From contig MGUU01000010.1 in the NCBI GenBank assembly GCA_001800135.1, positions 209,495 through 273,494 of the forward strand: a DNA stretch of 64,000 nucleotides, given 5' to 3'. Both the position numbers and the translations under genes were made by a program. The DNA is from Elusimicrobia bacterium RIFCSPLOWO2_02_FULL_39_32. GTDB taxonomy: Bacteria; Elusimicrobiota; Elusimicrobia; 2-02-FULL-39-32. The notes under the pieces are model-generated. The model ran no database searches, was not told the origin of the DNA, and saw nothing but the letters and a program-made list of their open reading frames with translations. Shown in pieces: positions 20,204 through 30,487 of the stretch; within the stretch, counting starts at the first letter, position 1; every line of letters begins with the position of its first letter.

Positions 20204-20989
20204 TCATGTGACTTTTGTCACAAGATAGAGCCACTCTTCCTCATTTCCTTTTAACCCTAAGACTGGACAGGGAAAATGCTCTTTTATTTCAAAACCCAAA
20301 GTTTTAGAATGCTGCACAATTTTTTCAATAATCTCTTGCCGGATGTTTTGGTCTTTTAAGATTCCTTTTCTAATCCATTTTCTTTCACTTTCAAATTGCG
20401 GTTTAATAAGAACCAAAAGATCAATAGTCAGTTGAGATAAATTAAAATTTTTCCAATTTGGATGAGTTATTTCATGAATTTTTTTTAGGATTTTAGTTAA
20501 AGAAATAAAAGAAAGATCTACTACTATTAAGGAAGGGAGCTCTTTTATATTGTTCCAAGGAGGGATCCATTTTAGGATATGGCATTTTTCATATAGGGAA
20601 ATCCGCGAATCTTCTCTTAATTTATAATGGAATTGGCCATGGCCTACATCCACAGCAATAATTTTTTTAGCTCCTTTTTGCAAAAGGCAGTCTGTAAAGC
20701 CTCCGGTAGAGCAGCCTACATCTAAACAAATCCGATCTTGCGGCTCTATTTTCCAGTAGTTTAGAGCAGCCTCTAATTTTTCGCCGCCGCGGGAAACATA
20801 TCTTGGCAGGGAGAGTAGTTCAATCTCTGAATTTTCTTTAACCAGAGTGGCTGTTTTTAAAAGAATGGGAAGATCTTTTACTTTAATTTGGCCGGCTAAA
20901 ATGAGTCTTTGCGCTTGGTCGTTTGATTCTGCAAATCCTTTTTCTACAAGAAGGCAATCCAATCGTTTTTTAACGATTTTTTGTTTCAT
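20204..20989 (-). CDS. tlyA: TlyA-family rRNA methyltransferase (S4 + FtsJ-like)
   Basis: S4 domain KKRLDCLLVEKGFAESNDQAQRLILAGQIKV; RYVSRGGEKLEAAL; LDVGCSTGGFTDCLLQKGAKKIIAVDVGHGQ. Confidence 0.92.
   Translation of the reverse strand: MKQKIVKKRLDCLLVEKGFAESNDQAQRLILAGQIKVKDLPILLKTATLVKENSEIELLSLPRYVSRGGEKLEAALNYWKIEPQDRICLDVGCSTGGFTDCLLQKGAKKIIAVDVGHGQFHYKLREDSRISLYEKCHILKWIPPWNNIKELPSLIVVDLSFISLTKILKKIHEITHPNWKNFNLSQLTIDLLVLIKPQFESERKWIRKGILKDQNIRQEIIEKIVQHSKTLGFEIKEHFPCPVLGLKGNEEEWLYLVTKVT
20207..20222. promoter_or_regulatory. TGTGACTTTTGTCACA palindrome (TGTGA-N6-TCACA), candidate CRP/FNR-superfamily operator
   Basis: Perfect inverted repeat immediately upstream of the -35 box of the giant-operon promoter, inside the 3' end of tlyA. 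Confidence 0.4.
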
Positions 20990-21052
20990 CCTTAATGAAT
21001 CTCGGCTGCGATAGCTAAATAGATGGGATGAGGATCATTAGCCCGACCTATT

Positions 21053-22939
21053 TTAGACTATACTCTGAAGGGATTCTTGGTTTTCCATGGTTCTAATTTT
21101 TTCAGCTATTTTTTCCGCGGAAAGCCCTTCCTTGTCCCTTAAGATATTTTGAGTTCCATGTTCTACAAAGTGGTCTCCAATGCCGATTCTAGTAATCGTC
21201 ACAGGTTGTCCTTCCATACTCTCCATTATAGCGCTGCCAAAACCTCCTGCTAAAACATTCTCCTCTACTGTGATCCATTTTCGGTTTCCTTTTTCAAGGA
21301 GTTTGATCAATAAGTTTTTATCAATTGGTTTTACAAAGCGCATGTTAACTACAGTGACAGGAATCCCTTCCTTTTGCAGAAGTTTAGCTGCTTCTAAACA
21401 AGGAACAACTGTGCTGCCAATGGCTAAAAGAGAGATGTTTGAATCAGGAGATTCTTTTACTATTTCTCCTTGGCCAATAGGTATTAATTTAAATTCTTTA
21501 TCTAAAGGAACCCCATATCCTGGACCTCTGGGGTAGCGTAGAGCAATAGGAGCTTTATCATACTTTAAAGCAGTATAGAGCATGTGTTGAAGCTCATTTT
21601 CATCTTTTGGCGCCATGATAATAAAATTAGGCAACATTCGAATATAAGAATAGTCAAAAACTCCATGATGCGTTGGTCCATCATCTCCTACAATTCCACC
21701 GCGGTCTAAGATAAAGACCACAGGCAGATTTTGTAAAGAGATGTCATGTTCCATTTGATCAAAAGCTCTTTGTAAGAATGTGGAGTAGATGGCAACTACT
21801 GGGCGTAACCCTTCAGCAGCCATGCCGCCTGCAAAAGTAACAGCATGTTGCTCAGCTAAACCCACATCATAAAATCTTTCTGGAAATTGATCCCGCATCA
21901 GGTCTGTGCCGGTACCTTCTGGCATGGCAGCAGTCACTGCCACAATTCTTTGATCTTCTTTTGCAAGCCTAACTAATGTATCTCCAAATATTTTTGTGTA
22001 AGGCGTAGGGCTTCCTCCGGATTTTTGTATCTCTCCAGTTGCCACATCAAATTTTCCTGGAGCATGCCAGCCAAAAACATCTTTTTCCGAATGTTCATAA
22101 CCTTTTCCTTTTTTAGTAATAATATGCAGCAGGGAGGGGCCTTTAGTTTTTTTAATAGCTTCCAAAACTTCCATAAGCCGGAAAATATCATGGCCGTCCA
22201 CCGGACCAAAATAAGAAAATCCCATTTCTTCAAAAAGAATCCCTGGAAAAAGAAGCACTTTTAATCTTTTGCCTAAACGCACTAAAGCTGATCCCCAGAA
22301 ATGGACCCTTGCCAGAAATTTTTCCAATCTTTTTTCCCATTTAGTAACAATGCCTAAAGTTAATAGCTTTGCAAGAAAAGTACCCATGGCTCCGACTCTA
22401 TGGGATATGAACATTTGGTTATCGTTTAATACCACAAGCAGATCAGCGCCAATGTTTCCCGCGTTTTGTAAACCTTCATAAGCCATTCCGCCTGTAATAC
22501 AGCCGTCAGAAACTATTGCCACAACTTTAAAATCCTCTTTTTTGTGATCCCTGGCAGCGGCAATGCCAAGAGCCGCGGAAATAGCTGTGGAAGCGTGTCC
22601 TCCTCCAAAAACATCGTATTCTGATTCTTTTCTGCTTAAGAAACCGGAAATTCCTCCATATTGTCGAAGGGACTCGAACTTTTCAAAACGGCCTGTTAAG
22701 AGTTTATGTCCATAAGCCTGGTGGCCTGTATCCCAAATGATTTTATCTTTGGGAGCGTCAAATACAGTATGCAAAGCAACAGTAATTTCAGTAGCTCCTA
22801 AAGAAGCTCCCAGGTGCCCCCCTTTTTTAGACACCACCTCTAAAATTTTTTCTCTTATTTCTTTGCAGAGTTGAGGCAGAAGTTCTTTTTTAACTGCTTT
22901 TAGATCTGCAGGTTTTTTGATAATGGGTAAAATATTCAT
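21053..22939 (-). CDS. dxs: 1-deoxy-D-xylulose-5-phosphate synthase
   Basis: DTGHQAYGHKLLTGR, GGGHASTAISAALG, DRGGIVGDDGPTHHGVFDYSYIRMLPN. AAGGAG SD upstream. Confidence 0.96.
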   Translation of the reverse strand: MNILPIIKKPADLKAVKKELLPQLCKEIREKILEVVSKKGGHLGASLGATEITVALHTVFDAPKDKIIWDTGHQAYGHKLLTGRFEKFESLRQYGGISGFLSRKESEYDVFGGGHASTAISAALGIAAARDHKKEDFKVVAIVSDGCITGGMAYEGLQNAGNIGADLLVVLNDNQMFISHRVGAMGTFLAKLLTLGIVTKWEKRLEKFLARVHFWGSALVRLGKRLKVLLFPGILFEEMGFSYFGPVDGHDIFRLMEVLEAIKKTKGPSLLHIITKKGKGYEHSEKDVFGWHAPGKFDVATGEIQKSGGSPTPYTKIFGDTLVRLAKEDQRIVAVTAAMPEGTGTDLMRDQFPERFYDVGLAEQHAVTFAGGMAAEGLRPVVAIYSTFLQRAFDQMEHDISLQNLPVVFILDRGGIVGDDGPTHHGVFDYSYIRMLPNFIIMAPKDENELQHMLYTALKYDKAPIALRYPRGPGYGVPLDKEFKLIPIGQGEIVKESPDSNISLLAIGSTVVPCLEAAKLLQKEGIPVTVVNMRFVKPIDKNLLIKLLEKGNRKWITVEENVLAGGFGSAIMESMEGQPVTITRIGIGDHFVEHGTQNILRDKEGLSAEKIAEKIRTMENQESLQSIV

Positions 22940-22953
22940 TAAAGGCTCCTTCT

Positions 22954-23859
22954 TTAATAAGTTCTTTCTACAATATAATCCGCTAGATCTTTTAATATCT
23001 GAGCTTTTTTTCCAAAAACTTTTAGTTCCTCTTTGGCTTCTTGAATGAGTTGGGCTGCTTTTGTCTTAGATTTTTCTATTCCAAAAATTGCCGGGAAGGT
23101 CAATTTTTTATTTTCTAAATCAGAGCCTTTTTTTCCTAGTAATTTTTTATCTCCAATCAGGTCAAGAATGTCATCCGCTATTTGAAACGCAAGCCCAATT
23201 TTTTTTCCATAGGATAAAAGTTTTTTAATTTTATCTTGGCCAGCATCTGCTAGGTAAGCTCCGGAAACTAAACTTGCCTCAATGAGACTTGCGGTTTTAG
23301 ATTCGTGAACTTTCTTTAAAATTTCAATTTGCTTTTTTGGTTTTTGTTTTAACCAACGGCCTTTATCCATCCTTAAGTCAAGGGCTTGTCCGCCTACCAT
23401 GCCTTTAAAACCAGCGCCTTGGGCAATGCTTTCTACCACAAAAGCTAGGGGACAATTTTGGCCTAACATTTTACCATTTTTTGCGATCAAGTCGAAAGCA
23501 TAGGTCAAAAGAGCATCCCCAGCTAAAATAGCGATGCCTTCTCCAAAGACTTTGTGATTGGTGGGCCGACCCCTACGCAGGTCGTCATCATCCATGGCTG
23601 GAAGATCATCATGGATAAGGGAATAAGTATGGATCATCTCTAGGGCGCAAGCTGTAGGCAGCGCTTTTTTCCCATCTAAATTACAGATTTGGGCTCCAGC
23701 AATGACTAAAATGGGTCTTAGTCTTTTCCCTCCGGCAAAAACCGAATATCTCATTGCTTTTAAAATTGTATTGGAAGAAGATGGAGGCAGATAAGTGTTG
23801 AGACCTTGGTCCACAATTTTTTTCCACTTTTGAAAATATTCTTTTAGTTGGTTTGTCAT
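22954..23859 (-). CDS. ispA: Polyprenyl (farnesyl/geranylgeranyl) diphosphate synthase
   Basis: Aspartate-rich motifs DDLPAMDDDDLRRGRPTNHK and FQIADDILD. Confidence 0.93.
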   Translation of the reverse strand: MTNQLKEYFQKWKKIVDQGLNTYLPPSSSNTILKAMRYSVFAGGKRLRPILVIAGAQICNLDGKKALPTACALEMIHTYSLIHDDLPAMDDDDLRRGRPTNHKVFGEGIAILAGDALLTYAFDLIAKNGKMLGQNCPLAFVVESIAQGAGFKGMVGGQALDLRMDKGRWLKQKPKKQIEILKKVHESKTASLIEASLVSGAYLADAGQDKIKKLLSYGKKIGLAFQIADDILDLIGDKKLLGKKGSDLENKKLTFPAIFGIEKSKTKAAQLIQEAKEELKVFGKKAQILKDLADYIVERTY

Positions 23860-23877
23860 AGTTGAAAACGCATTTTT

Positions 23878-24186
23878 TTAAAAAGGTATTTCCTTGTCTT
23901 CTAAAACCTCTTCTTCTTCAGCCAGACCATATTTTTCTTTTTGAAAAGGTTCTGGCTCTAGAGCGCCTTCTGGACCCTTTTTACTCAGGATTTCTATTTT
24001 TTTCTTAGCCTCTTCCAGCTTGGCAGAACAGTGTCGAAAAAGAGAGATTCCCTCTTCATAAAGGGCTAAAGAATCCTCTAAAGGAACATCGCCTCCTTCT
24101 AATTTTTCCACAATTTTTTCTAATTTTTTAAGCGCGTCTTCAAATTTAATGTTCATTGAACCTGATGAGATTTCTTTTTTTGTCAT
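23878..24186 (-). CDS. xseB: Exodeoxyribonuclease VII small subunit
   Basis: FEDALKKLEKIVEKLEGGDVPLEDSLALYEEGISLFRHC is XseB-typical; next to xseA. Confidence 0.92.
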   Translation of the reverse strand: MTKKEISSGSMNIKFEDALKKLEKIVEKLEGGDVPLEDSLALYEEGISLFRHCSAKLEEAKKKIEILSKKGPEGALEPEPFQKEKYGLAEEEEVLEDKEIPF

Positions 24187-24199
24187 GAGCTGTTTTCTC

Positions 24200-25546
24200 C
24201 TAATTTGTTTTTTCCACAGTAGCTTTTATTTCACCCTGATGCAATTGTATGCGAATAGATTCTTTGACAGCGACCTGGTAGCTAGATTTTATAATTTTAT
24301 TATTCGTTTGTGAGTACGCAATCGCATAACCTCGTGAGAGCACGGCTAAGGGAGATAATGCCTCTAATTTTCCCGCTAAATTTTGCAGGGATTCTTTTAA
24401 ATGTTCAATTTTTTTCTGAACCGCGTTTTCTAAATTTTGAACTTCGTAAGAAATAAGATTCATTTTTTCTTCTAGCTTTAAGGAAGGAGAGAGCAGAAAA
24501 AGTTTTGATTTTTCAATCTGAAGGCGGTTTTCTAGATGAATCATGGATTGGCTCAAGCGGCCAGTAACCTTTGCAAAAAGATCATCCAAATTTTGCAAAC
24601 GGTTTTCAAACAGGATTTGAGGGCGGACAAAAAACGAGGTTTTAGCTAATCCTTTAATTTGTTCAAAGGCAAATTCTAAGCAAGAAAGAATGTTTTGTTT
24701 TAATCTGGCATGGAGGTTTATTAACTGGTTTTGAAGTTCAATTTTATTTTTTACTACCAGCTCTGCAGCCGCAGAGGGTGTTGGAGCCCTTAAGTCTGCC
24801 ACAAAATCAGCAATGGTAAAATCAATTTCATGTCCCACGCACGAGATAATTGGAATTTTTGACCCGGCAATGGCTCTGGCCACACATTCTTCATTAAAAG
24901 CCCAGAGATCTTCAATAGAGCCACCTCCGCGTCCCACTAGAAGAACATCCAGTTCTTTATGATTTTCATTTAAAGCGCGGATCGCTTCCTCAATTTCTTC
25001 TTTTGCCCCAACTCCTTGCACTTTAACAGGGTAAATCAGAATCTCCACATTGGCAAACCTGCGGTTAATGATGGTGAGTATATCTCTTAAAGCAGCGCCT
25101 GTGGGAGACGTGACAATCCCAATTTTTTGTGGCAAAGAAGGGATCGCTTTTTTTCTTGTAAGGTCAAAGAGACCCTCATCCTCCAGCTTTTTTTTGAGCT
25201 GCTCAAAGGCTAATGCCAGGGCGCCTGTGCCTTTGGGCTCAAGCAAGTTAGCGATCATCTGAAACCTGCCTCTTTGAGTATAGAGGGAAATTCTACCCTG
25301 AACTAGAACCTTTAAACCATCCTCTAAACGAAATTTTAAAGAATTCATGACGCTTTTAAATGCGACAAGTTCTATTTGGCTTTTTTCATCTTTTAAGGAA
25401 AAGTAACAATGGCCGGAACTTGCGATTCCCCGAAAGTTAGAAATTTCCCCCTCTAGCCAAACGTTCAAGAAATTTTCCTCCAGGAATTTTTGGGCTAACC
25501 CATTTAATTCGCTGACTGTATAAATTTTTGGATTTTTATTTGCCAT
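24200..25546 (-). CDS. xseA: Exodeoxyribonuclease VII large subunit
   Basis: YTVSELNGLAQKFLEENFLNVWLEGEISNF, GRGGGSIEDLWAFNEE, SCVGHEIDFTIADFVADLRAPTPSAAAEL. Likely start MANKNPKIY at 25546 rather than the ORF-track 25564. Confidence 0.94.
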   Translation of the reverse strand: MANKNPKIYTVSELNGLAQKFLEENFLNVWLEGEISNFRGIASSGHCYFSLKDEKSQIELVAFKSVMNSLKFRLEDGLKVLVQGRISLYTQRGRFQMIANLLEPKGTGALALAFEQLKKKLEDEGLFDLTRKKAIPSLPQKIGIVTSPTGAALRDILTIINRRFANVEILIYPVKVQGVGAKEEIEEAIRALNENHKELDVLLVGRGGGSIEDLWAFNEECVARAIAGSKIPIISCVGHEIDFTIADFVADLRAPTPSAAAELVVKNKIELQNQLINLHARLKQNILSCLEFAFEQIKGLAKTSFFVRPQILFENRLQNLDDLFAKVTGRLSQSMIHLENRLQIEKSKLFLLSPSLKLEEKMNLISYEVQNLENAVQKKIEHLKESLQNLAGKLEALSPLAVLSRGYAIAYSQTNNKIIKSSYQVAVKESIRIQLHQGEIKATVEKTN

Positions 25547-26132
25547 GGGAGATTCGATAGACATTTTTTTCTGTTATGACTAATTCCATAGGAATATCAT
25601 TTTTTTCATGCGGTAAAGAGGGGACAAAAGTTTTTTCAAAGGTCAGTCCAATTGTTAAGGAGGAGGCGCATTTTTTTAAGAAGCGGTCATAAAACCCAAT
25701 GCCAGAGCCTAAACGAAAGCCTTGGCTGTCAAAAACAATTCCTGGAACCAGGATCAGTTCTAATTTTTCTTTACTCACATGGGGACAATGATCTTTTGGC
25801 TCTAAGAGGCGATAGATTCCTTCTTTACAATCTTTTGTCAAATTTTTAATTTGGAAAAATTCCATGCGCCCTTTTTTATTTAAATTTATTTTGGGAGCGG
25901 CAATCTTTTTTTTAAGCGCAAGCGATTTTTTTAAAATTAAAAAAGTGCTGACCTCATTGTTTTTGCTTAAATAGATTCCTAATCCCTTTGATTTTTTAAA
26001 TTCTTTTATTTTAAAAAGCTGTTTTGCTATTTTTAGGCTTAAAATTTTCTGTTCTGGTTTAGGGATTTGGGATCTAATTTTTTTATACTTTTTTCTAATT
26101 TGTGATTTAATACTTTCAAGTTTCTGATCCAT
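25536..26132 (-). CDS. 5-formyltetrahydrofolate cyclo-ligase family protein
   Basis: LVPGIVFDSQGFRLGSGIGFYDRFL and IPMELVITEKN motifs. Confidence 0.87.
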   Translation of the reverse strand: MDQKLESIKSQIRKKYKKIRSQIPKPEQKILSLKIAKQLFKIKEFKKSKGLGIYLSKNNEVSTFLILKKSLALKKKIAAPKINLNKKGRMEFFQIKNLTKDCKEGIYRLLEPKDHCPHVSKEKLELILVPGIVFDSQGFRLGSGIGFYDRFLKKCASSLTIGLTFEKTFVPSLPHEKNDIPMELVITEKNVYRISHGK

Positions 26133-27438
26133 GCGCTCTCCAAGATTTTAAACGTTCCTTAATTTCTTTTTCTTTTCCCTGGTCTTGGGGTTCATAAAAA
26201 CTCTTTGGTTCAGGCATATATTCCTGTTTCACCCAGTGATTGGGAAAATTGTGTGGGTAAAGATATCCTTTGCCATGGCCTCTTGTTTCTTTATCTAAAT
26301 TTGAATCTTTAAGATGGGTTGGCACTTGCCGAGTTTTTCCATTTTTTACTTCTGCTAGAGCTTTTTCAATGGCAAGGGTAGAGGCATTTGATTTAGGAGC
26401 TGAGGCCACATAGGTGACTGCTTGCGCCAGAGGGATTCTAGCCTCTGGCATTCCTAAAAATTCCAGGGCTTGGAAAGCGCTTAAAGCTAAAGTTAGAGCA
26501 AGAGGGTCTGCATTGCCCACATCTTCTGAAGCGCAAATTAAGATCCTCCTGGCAATAAATCTGGGATCTTCGCCTCCTTCTAACATTTTTGCCATCCAGT
26601 ATAGGCTGGCATCCGGGTCCCCTCCTCGCATTGCTTTTATAAAAGCTGAAATAGTATCGTAATGCTCATCCCCTTTTTTATCATAGGTCAGCCCCCTAGT
26701 TTGCAGGGATTCTTCAGCTATTTTTAAGGTGAGGGAGAGGATTCCATCTTGTTCAAAAGGCGCGGACTTTGCGCCAATTTCTAAAGCGTTTAGGAGAATC
26801 CTTGCATCTCCAGAAGAGCGTTCTAAAAGAAGGGTTCTGGCTTGATCCTCGATTTCTATCTTTTTTTTTAAAATAGTTTCCATTTTATTTAGGCCGCGAT
26901 CTAAAATTTTTTCTAAATCTTTTTCTTTTAAGGGAAAAAATTCAAAACAGCGGGATCTAGAACGAAGGGCAGAGTTTACATAAAAATTAGGGTTTTCAGT
27001 GGTAATTCCAATTAAGGTAATGGTCCCTCGCTCTACATCCGGCAAAAGAGCATCCTGTTGCGAGCGGTTAAAATGGTGGATTTCATCTATGAGCAGGATC
27101 GTTTTTTGAGATTGAGTTTGTAAACGTATTTTTGCAGATTCTATTGCTTTTTTTAGTTCTCCAACCCCCACGGTCACCGCGTTCATCTCTATAAAGAAGC
27201 TTTGAGTTTTGAGCGCAATCAGTCTGGCTAGAGCGCTTTTGCCTGTGCCTGGAGGGCCAAAAAAGATGCTAGAAAAAATGCGGTCTAATTCAATGATTCG
27301 TCGCAAGAGTTTCCCTGAACCCAAGAGCTGTTCTTGCCCAAAGAATTCATCTAAAGTTGTGGGCGAACAGAGGTAGCTAAGAGGGTGAAACTCTATTTTT
27401 GGTTTTTCTTTTGATGAAAATAGATCTAAAGGCTCCAT
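26116..27438 (-). CDS. rarA: RarA/MgsA replication-associated recombination ATPase
   Basis: [54 protein letters not shown]-terminal [18 protein letters not shown]. Confidence 0.94.
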   Translation of the reverse strand: MEPLDLFSSKEKPKIEFHPLSYLCSPTTLDEFFGQEQLLGSGKLLRRIIELDRIFSSIFFGPPGTGKSALARLIALKTQSFFIEMNAVTVGVGELKKAIESAKIRLQTQSQKTILLIDEIHHFNRSQQDALLPDVERGTITLIGITTENPNFYVNSALRSRSRCFEFFPLKEKDLEKILDRGLNKMETILKKKIEIEDQARTLLLERSSGDARILLNALEIGAKSAPFEQDGILSLTLKIAEESLQTRGLTYDKKGDEHYDTISAFIKAMRGGDPDASLYWMAKMLEGGEDPRFIARRILICASEDVGNADPLALTLALSAFQALEFLGMPEARIPLAQAVTYVASAPKSNASTLAIEKALAEVKNGKTRQVPTHLKDSNLDKETRGHGKGYLYPHNFPNHWVKQEYMPEPKSFYEPQDQGKEKEIKERLKSWRAHGSET

Positions 27439-27752
27439 TAAATTTCATTTTCTAAAGCAACATTCGAGTTTAAGGTTTGCTCTAAGAGTTTAATTAGATC
27501 TTCTTGTTTTTTTTCTTGAGAGTTACTCGAACTGGATTTGTTTTCCCGTTCTTGGAATAGCTCGTCTGCAATGTTTAAAGCCGCTAAAACCGCTATTTTT
27601 TGGGTAGAGACAATATGGGTCATCTGCTGGATCTCTTTCATTTTTTCTTCAATATACCTAGCCAGGGAATTGTAGTAAAGCGCGTCTGAAGGGTTGCCTA
27701 AGATTTCATAGGTTTGGCCAAGAATTATAACTGGAATTTTTTCTTCAATCAT
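27438..27752 (-). CDS. zapA: ZapA-like cell division protein
   Basis: VIILGQTYEILGNPSDALYYNSLARYIEEKMKEI...KIAVLAALNIADELF. Confidence 0.8.
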   Translation of the reverse strand: MIEEKIPVIILGQTYEILGNPSDALYYNSLARYIEEKMKEIQQMTHIVSTQKIAVLAALNIADELFQERENKSSSSNSQEKKQEDLIKLLEQTLNSNVALENEI

Positions 27753-27753
27753 T

Positions 27754-28002
27754 TTACAGTTTCATTTTGTGATAGCGTTGGACAAGTTTTTCTAATTTTT
27801 GCTTGATCAGAGCCCGCTCCTCTTTTAGATTGGAGAGCTCTAGCGCAATTTTTCTGACATCTTTATTTTCTGTTTGCAGGAATTCATTTTCTTTAATAAG
27901 TTTATTAATATTTTCTTTAATTTTAACATTTTCTTCCCGGAGCTTTTCAATAAGTTTAACAGCTGTTTTTACTTTCTCTTCTATAATTTCTATTTTATGC
28001 AA
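27754..28002 (-). CDS. Small coiled-coil protein (ZapB-like)
   Basis: 82 aa, heptad-rich (IEKLREENVKIKENINKLIKENEFLQTEN), 1 nt upstream of zapA in a tight operon. Confidence 0.6.
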   Translation of the reverse strand: MHKIEIIEEKVKTAVKLIEKLREENVKIKENINKLIKENEFLQTENKDVRKIALELSNLKEERALIKQKLEKLVQRYHKMKL

Positions 28003-28015
28003 AGAAAGTTCCTTT

Positions 28016-30445
28016 TTATTTTTCCCTTAAACCAGCTCCAAATTTTAGTTTAAGCCGTTCAACTATTTTTTCTCTTAAAATATTGGCAGTTTCATCTTTG
28101 AGGGTTTCTTGGGGGTGCCTAAAAGTTAAACTAAAACTAATGCTTTTTTGGTCAGGGAATTTGGGATCCGTGTAAATATCAAAAGGAATGAGTGTTTCCA
28201 GCAGCTCTCCGCCTGAATTTTTAATCTCTTCTTTAATCTCCTCCCACAATATTTTTTCATTGATCCAGATTGAGCAATCTCTTTTAATGGCCGGGGTGCG
28301 AAGAACTGGCAATATTTTTTTATCAGATTTAAATGAGCTTAAGAGCGTTTCTAAATCAATTTCAAAGAGAGCGACTTGGTTTTCAGAGCCAAGTTCTTTC
28401 AAATTTTTTGGGTGCATCATCCCAAGAATGCCAATTTTTTCAAAGGGCTTACCAAGATTTAAATTAAAAGAAGAAGATGGATGCAGGGGAAAATGAGAGA
28501 AGACAGAGGTTTCTTTATTTTCTTCTAACCTAGTTTCTTTTATCTGAATCTGTTCATTGAAAAATGCGTTTAAGTTTTCTAAAACTCCCTTGATCCAGAA
28601 AAAGTCAATGGTTTCATTGGATTTTGATTTCCACCAAGCATACTGGCTCTTGCCAGAAGCAATTGCAGCTAGATGCAGTCTTTCTTTTATCTCCCCATTA
28701 GATTTTTGAAATACCTTTCCAATTTCAAAAAATCTCAGATCTTTTTTTTGATAAGACAGGTTTAGTTTTAAATTTTTAAGAAGTTCTGCCAAGAGATTGG
28801 GACGCAGGAACATCTGTTCTTCTGCCAGCGGGTTTTCAATTTTTATAAGCTGATTTTCTTCAAAAAACTCGCAATCTTTTTTTGAGACAAAACCAATATT
28901 ATAGGATTCATAAAAACCTAAAGAGGTCAATATTTTTCGCAAGTCCTTTAAAACTTCAGAAGTCTGGTTCAGTTCAGAGCTGGTTTGAGATTCAGACAAA
29001 TTTAATTGGAACTTGTTGCCATGGGAAGGGACAGTAGAATATCCTTTTAACCGTATCAGCTCTTCAATAAAATCTATTTCAGAGTTAAGGTCTAAACGCC
29101 AAGTTGGACAGCGCACCTCAAGCTCTTCTTTATTTAAGGATTGAACCGGTATCGCCAATCTTTTTAAGAGTTTTTCCGCTTCGGAATTAGGAAGTTCCAC
29201 TCCCAATTTTTTTTTAATTTGGCTGCTTTTCAATGTCCACGCTCTTGTTGCTTGTGGTTCTGGGCAGGTGTCATAGAAGTGAGAAATTTTGCCTTTAGCA
29301 GTTTCACTTATTTTTTGAGCTGCTTTTAAGCTCCCCATAGAACTAGACCAATGGCTGACCCCTCTTTCGAAGCGATAGGAGGATTCAGAGCCAAGCCCAC
29401 ATTTTTTTCTTGCTGCCCGAACCAATCGTTTTTCAAAGATTGCGCTTTCCAAAAGAATGTTTTTTGTTTGGCACGTTACCGCGCAATCTTCGCCCCCCAT
29501 GATCCCGGCAATCGCCACAGCTTTTTTTTCATCCGCAATCACTAAAATTTCCGGATCCAAAGAATATTCTTTTCCATCTAAAGCTAAAATTTTTTCATTT
29601 TGTTTAGCTCTGCGAACAGTTATTTTTTCCCCTTCTAGCATATCCGCGTCAAACGCGTGCAGCGGCTGCCCGATTTCTAGCAGAATCGCATTGGTGATGT
29701 CAACAATATTATTGATTGGACGTATCCCGCAGCGAAAGAGACGCTGTTGTAATTTTAAGGGAGAAGATTGAATCTGGACTCCACATATTTTCCTTGCGAT
29801 ATAGCGCGGGCAATCTACCTCATTTTCAATTTTTACAGTAAAACGCGGATAGGATTCTTCTTTAAAAGAGAAAGAAGAAAAAGGAAATTCTAAATCAAGC
29901 GCCGCAGCCAGCTCGCGCGCAATTCCTGCATGGGAAAGGCAGTCTGGACGGTTAGGAGTTATTTCTAGATCTAGAATAGTGTCTTTAAAAACGATTAGTT
30001 TTTCTGCTTGGGTTCCACTTTTTTCTTCGCCTTCCAGATAAGTTAGCCCTGAATGATCTTCCCCAATTCCTAATTCTTTTAAAGAAAGGAGCATCCCTGG
30101 AGATGGTACCCCGCGGATCACTGACTCTTTGATTTTTTCTCCATTGAAGAGCTGCGCCCCTACTTTTGCCCAAAATACTTTTTTGCCTTTAATTAGATTA
30201 GGAGCTCCGCAAACCACATTTTGAACTTCTTTGTCGTCTCTTACCTCCACGATTTTTAGGCGATCCGCATTAGGATGGGGCAGGATATTTAGAATTTCAG
30301 CTATGACAATGCCTGTACAAGGAGAATACTCTTCAGAATTGGAAACCTCAAAACCAAGCTCTAGCAAAAGATTCTTAAGGTCTCTTAAGGAAAGATTAAT
30401 TTTTTGATTGAGTATTTCTTCCAGCCAGTTTAAAGATATTTTCAT
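28016..30445 (-). CDS. pheT: Phenylalanyl-tRNA synthetase beta subunit
   Basis: MKISLNWLEEIL..., tRNA-binding domain, VDITNAILLEIGQPLHAFD, FDIYTDPKFPDQKSISFSLTFRHPQETL. Confidence 0.96.
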   Translation of the reverse strand: MKISLNWLEEILNQKINLSLRDLKNLLLELGFEVSNSEEYSPCTGIVIAEILNILPHPNADRLKIVEVRDDKEVQNVVCGAPNLIKGKKVFWAKVGAQLFNGEKIKESVIRGVPSPGMLLSLKELGIGEDHSGLTYLEGEEKSGTQAEKLIVFKDTILDLEITPNRPDCLSHAGIARELAAALDLEFPFSSFSFKEESYPRFTVKIENEVDCPRYIARKICGVQIQSSPLKLQQRLFRCGIRPINNIVDITNAILLEIGQPLHAFDADMLEGEKITVRRAKQNEKILALDGKEYSLDPEILVIADEKKAVAIAGIMGGEDCAVTCQTKNILLESAIFEKRLVRAARKKCGLGSESSYRFERGVSHWSSSMGSLKAAQKISETAKGKISHFYDTCPEPQATRAWTLKSSQIKKKLGVELPNSEAEKLLKRLAIPVQSLNKEELEVRCPTWRLDLNSEIDFIEELIRLKGYSTVPSHGNKFQLNLSESQTSSELNQTSEVLKDLRKILTSLGFYESYNIGFVSKKDCEFFEENQLIKIENPLAEEQMFLRPNLLAELLKNLKLNLSYQKKDLRFFEIGKVFQKSNGEIKERLHLAAIASGKSQYAWWKSKSNETIDFFWIKGVLENLNAFFNEQIQIKETRLEENKETSVFSHFPLHPSSSFNLNLGKPFEKIGILGMMHPKNLKELGSENQVALFEIDLETLLSSFKSDKKILPVLRTPAIKRDCSIWINEKILWEEIKEEIKNSGGELLETLIPFDIYTDPKFPDQKSISFSLTFRHPQETLKDETANILREKIVERLKLKFGAGLREK

Positions 30446-30487
30446 TTTCTAATGTAAGTTTCGGGTTAAAGGACAAAGGTTTGTCAT

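Noticed and set aside
20990-21052. Open 20-codon frame between dxs and tlyA (KIGRANDPHPIYLAIAAEIH)
   Set aside because: No start codon and bounded by stops on both sides; too short to call a pseudogene.
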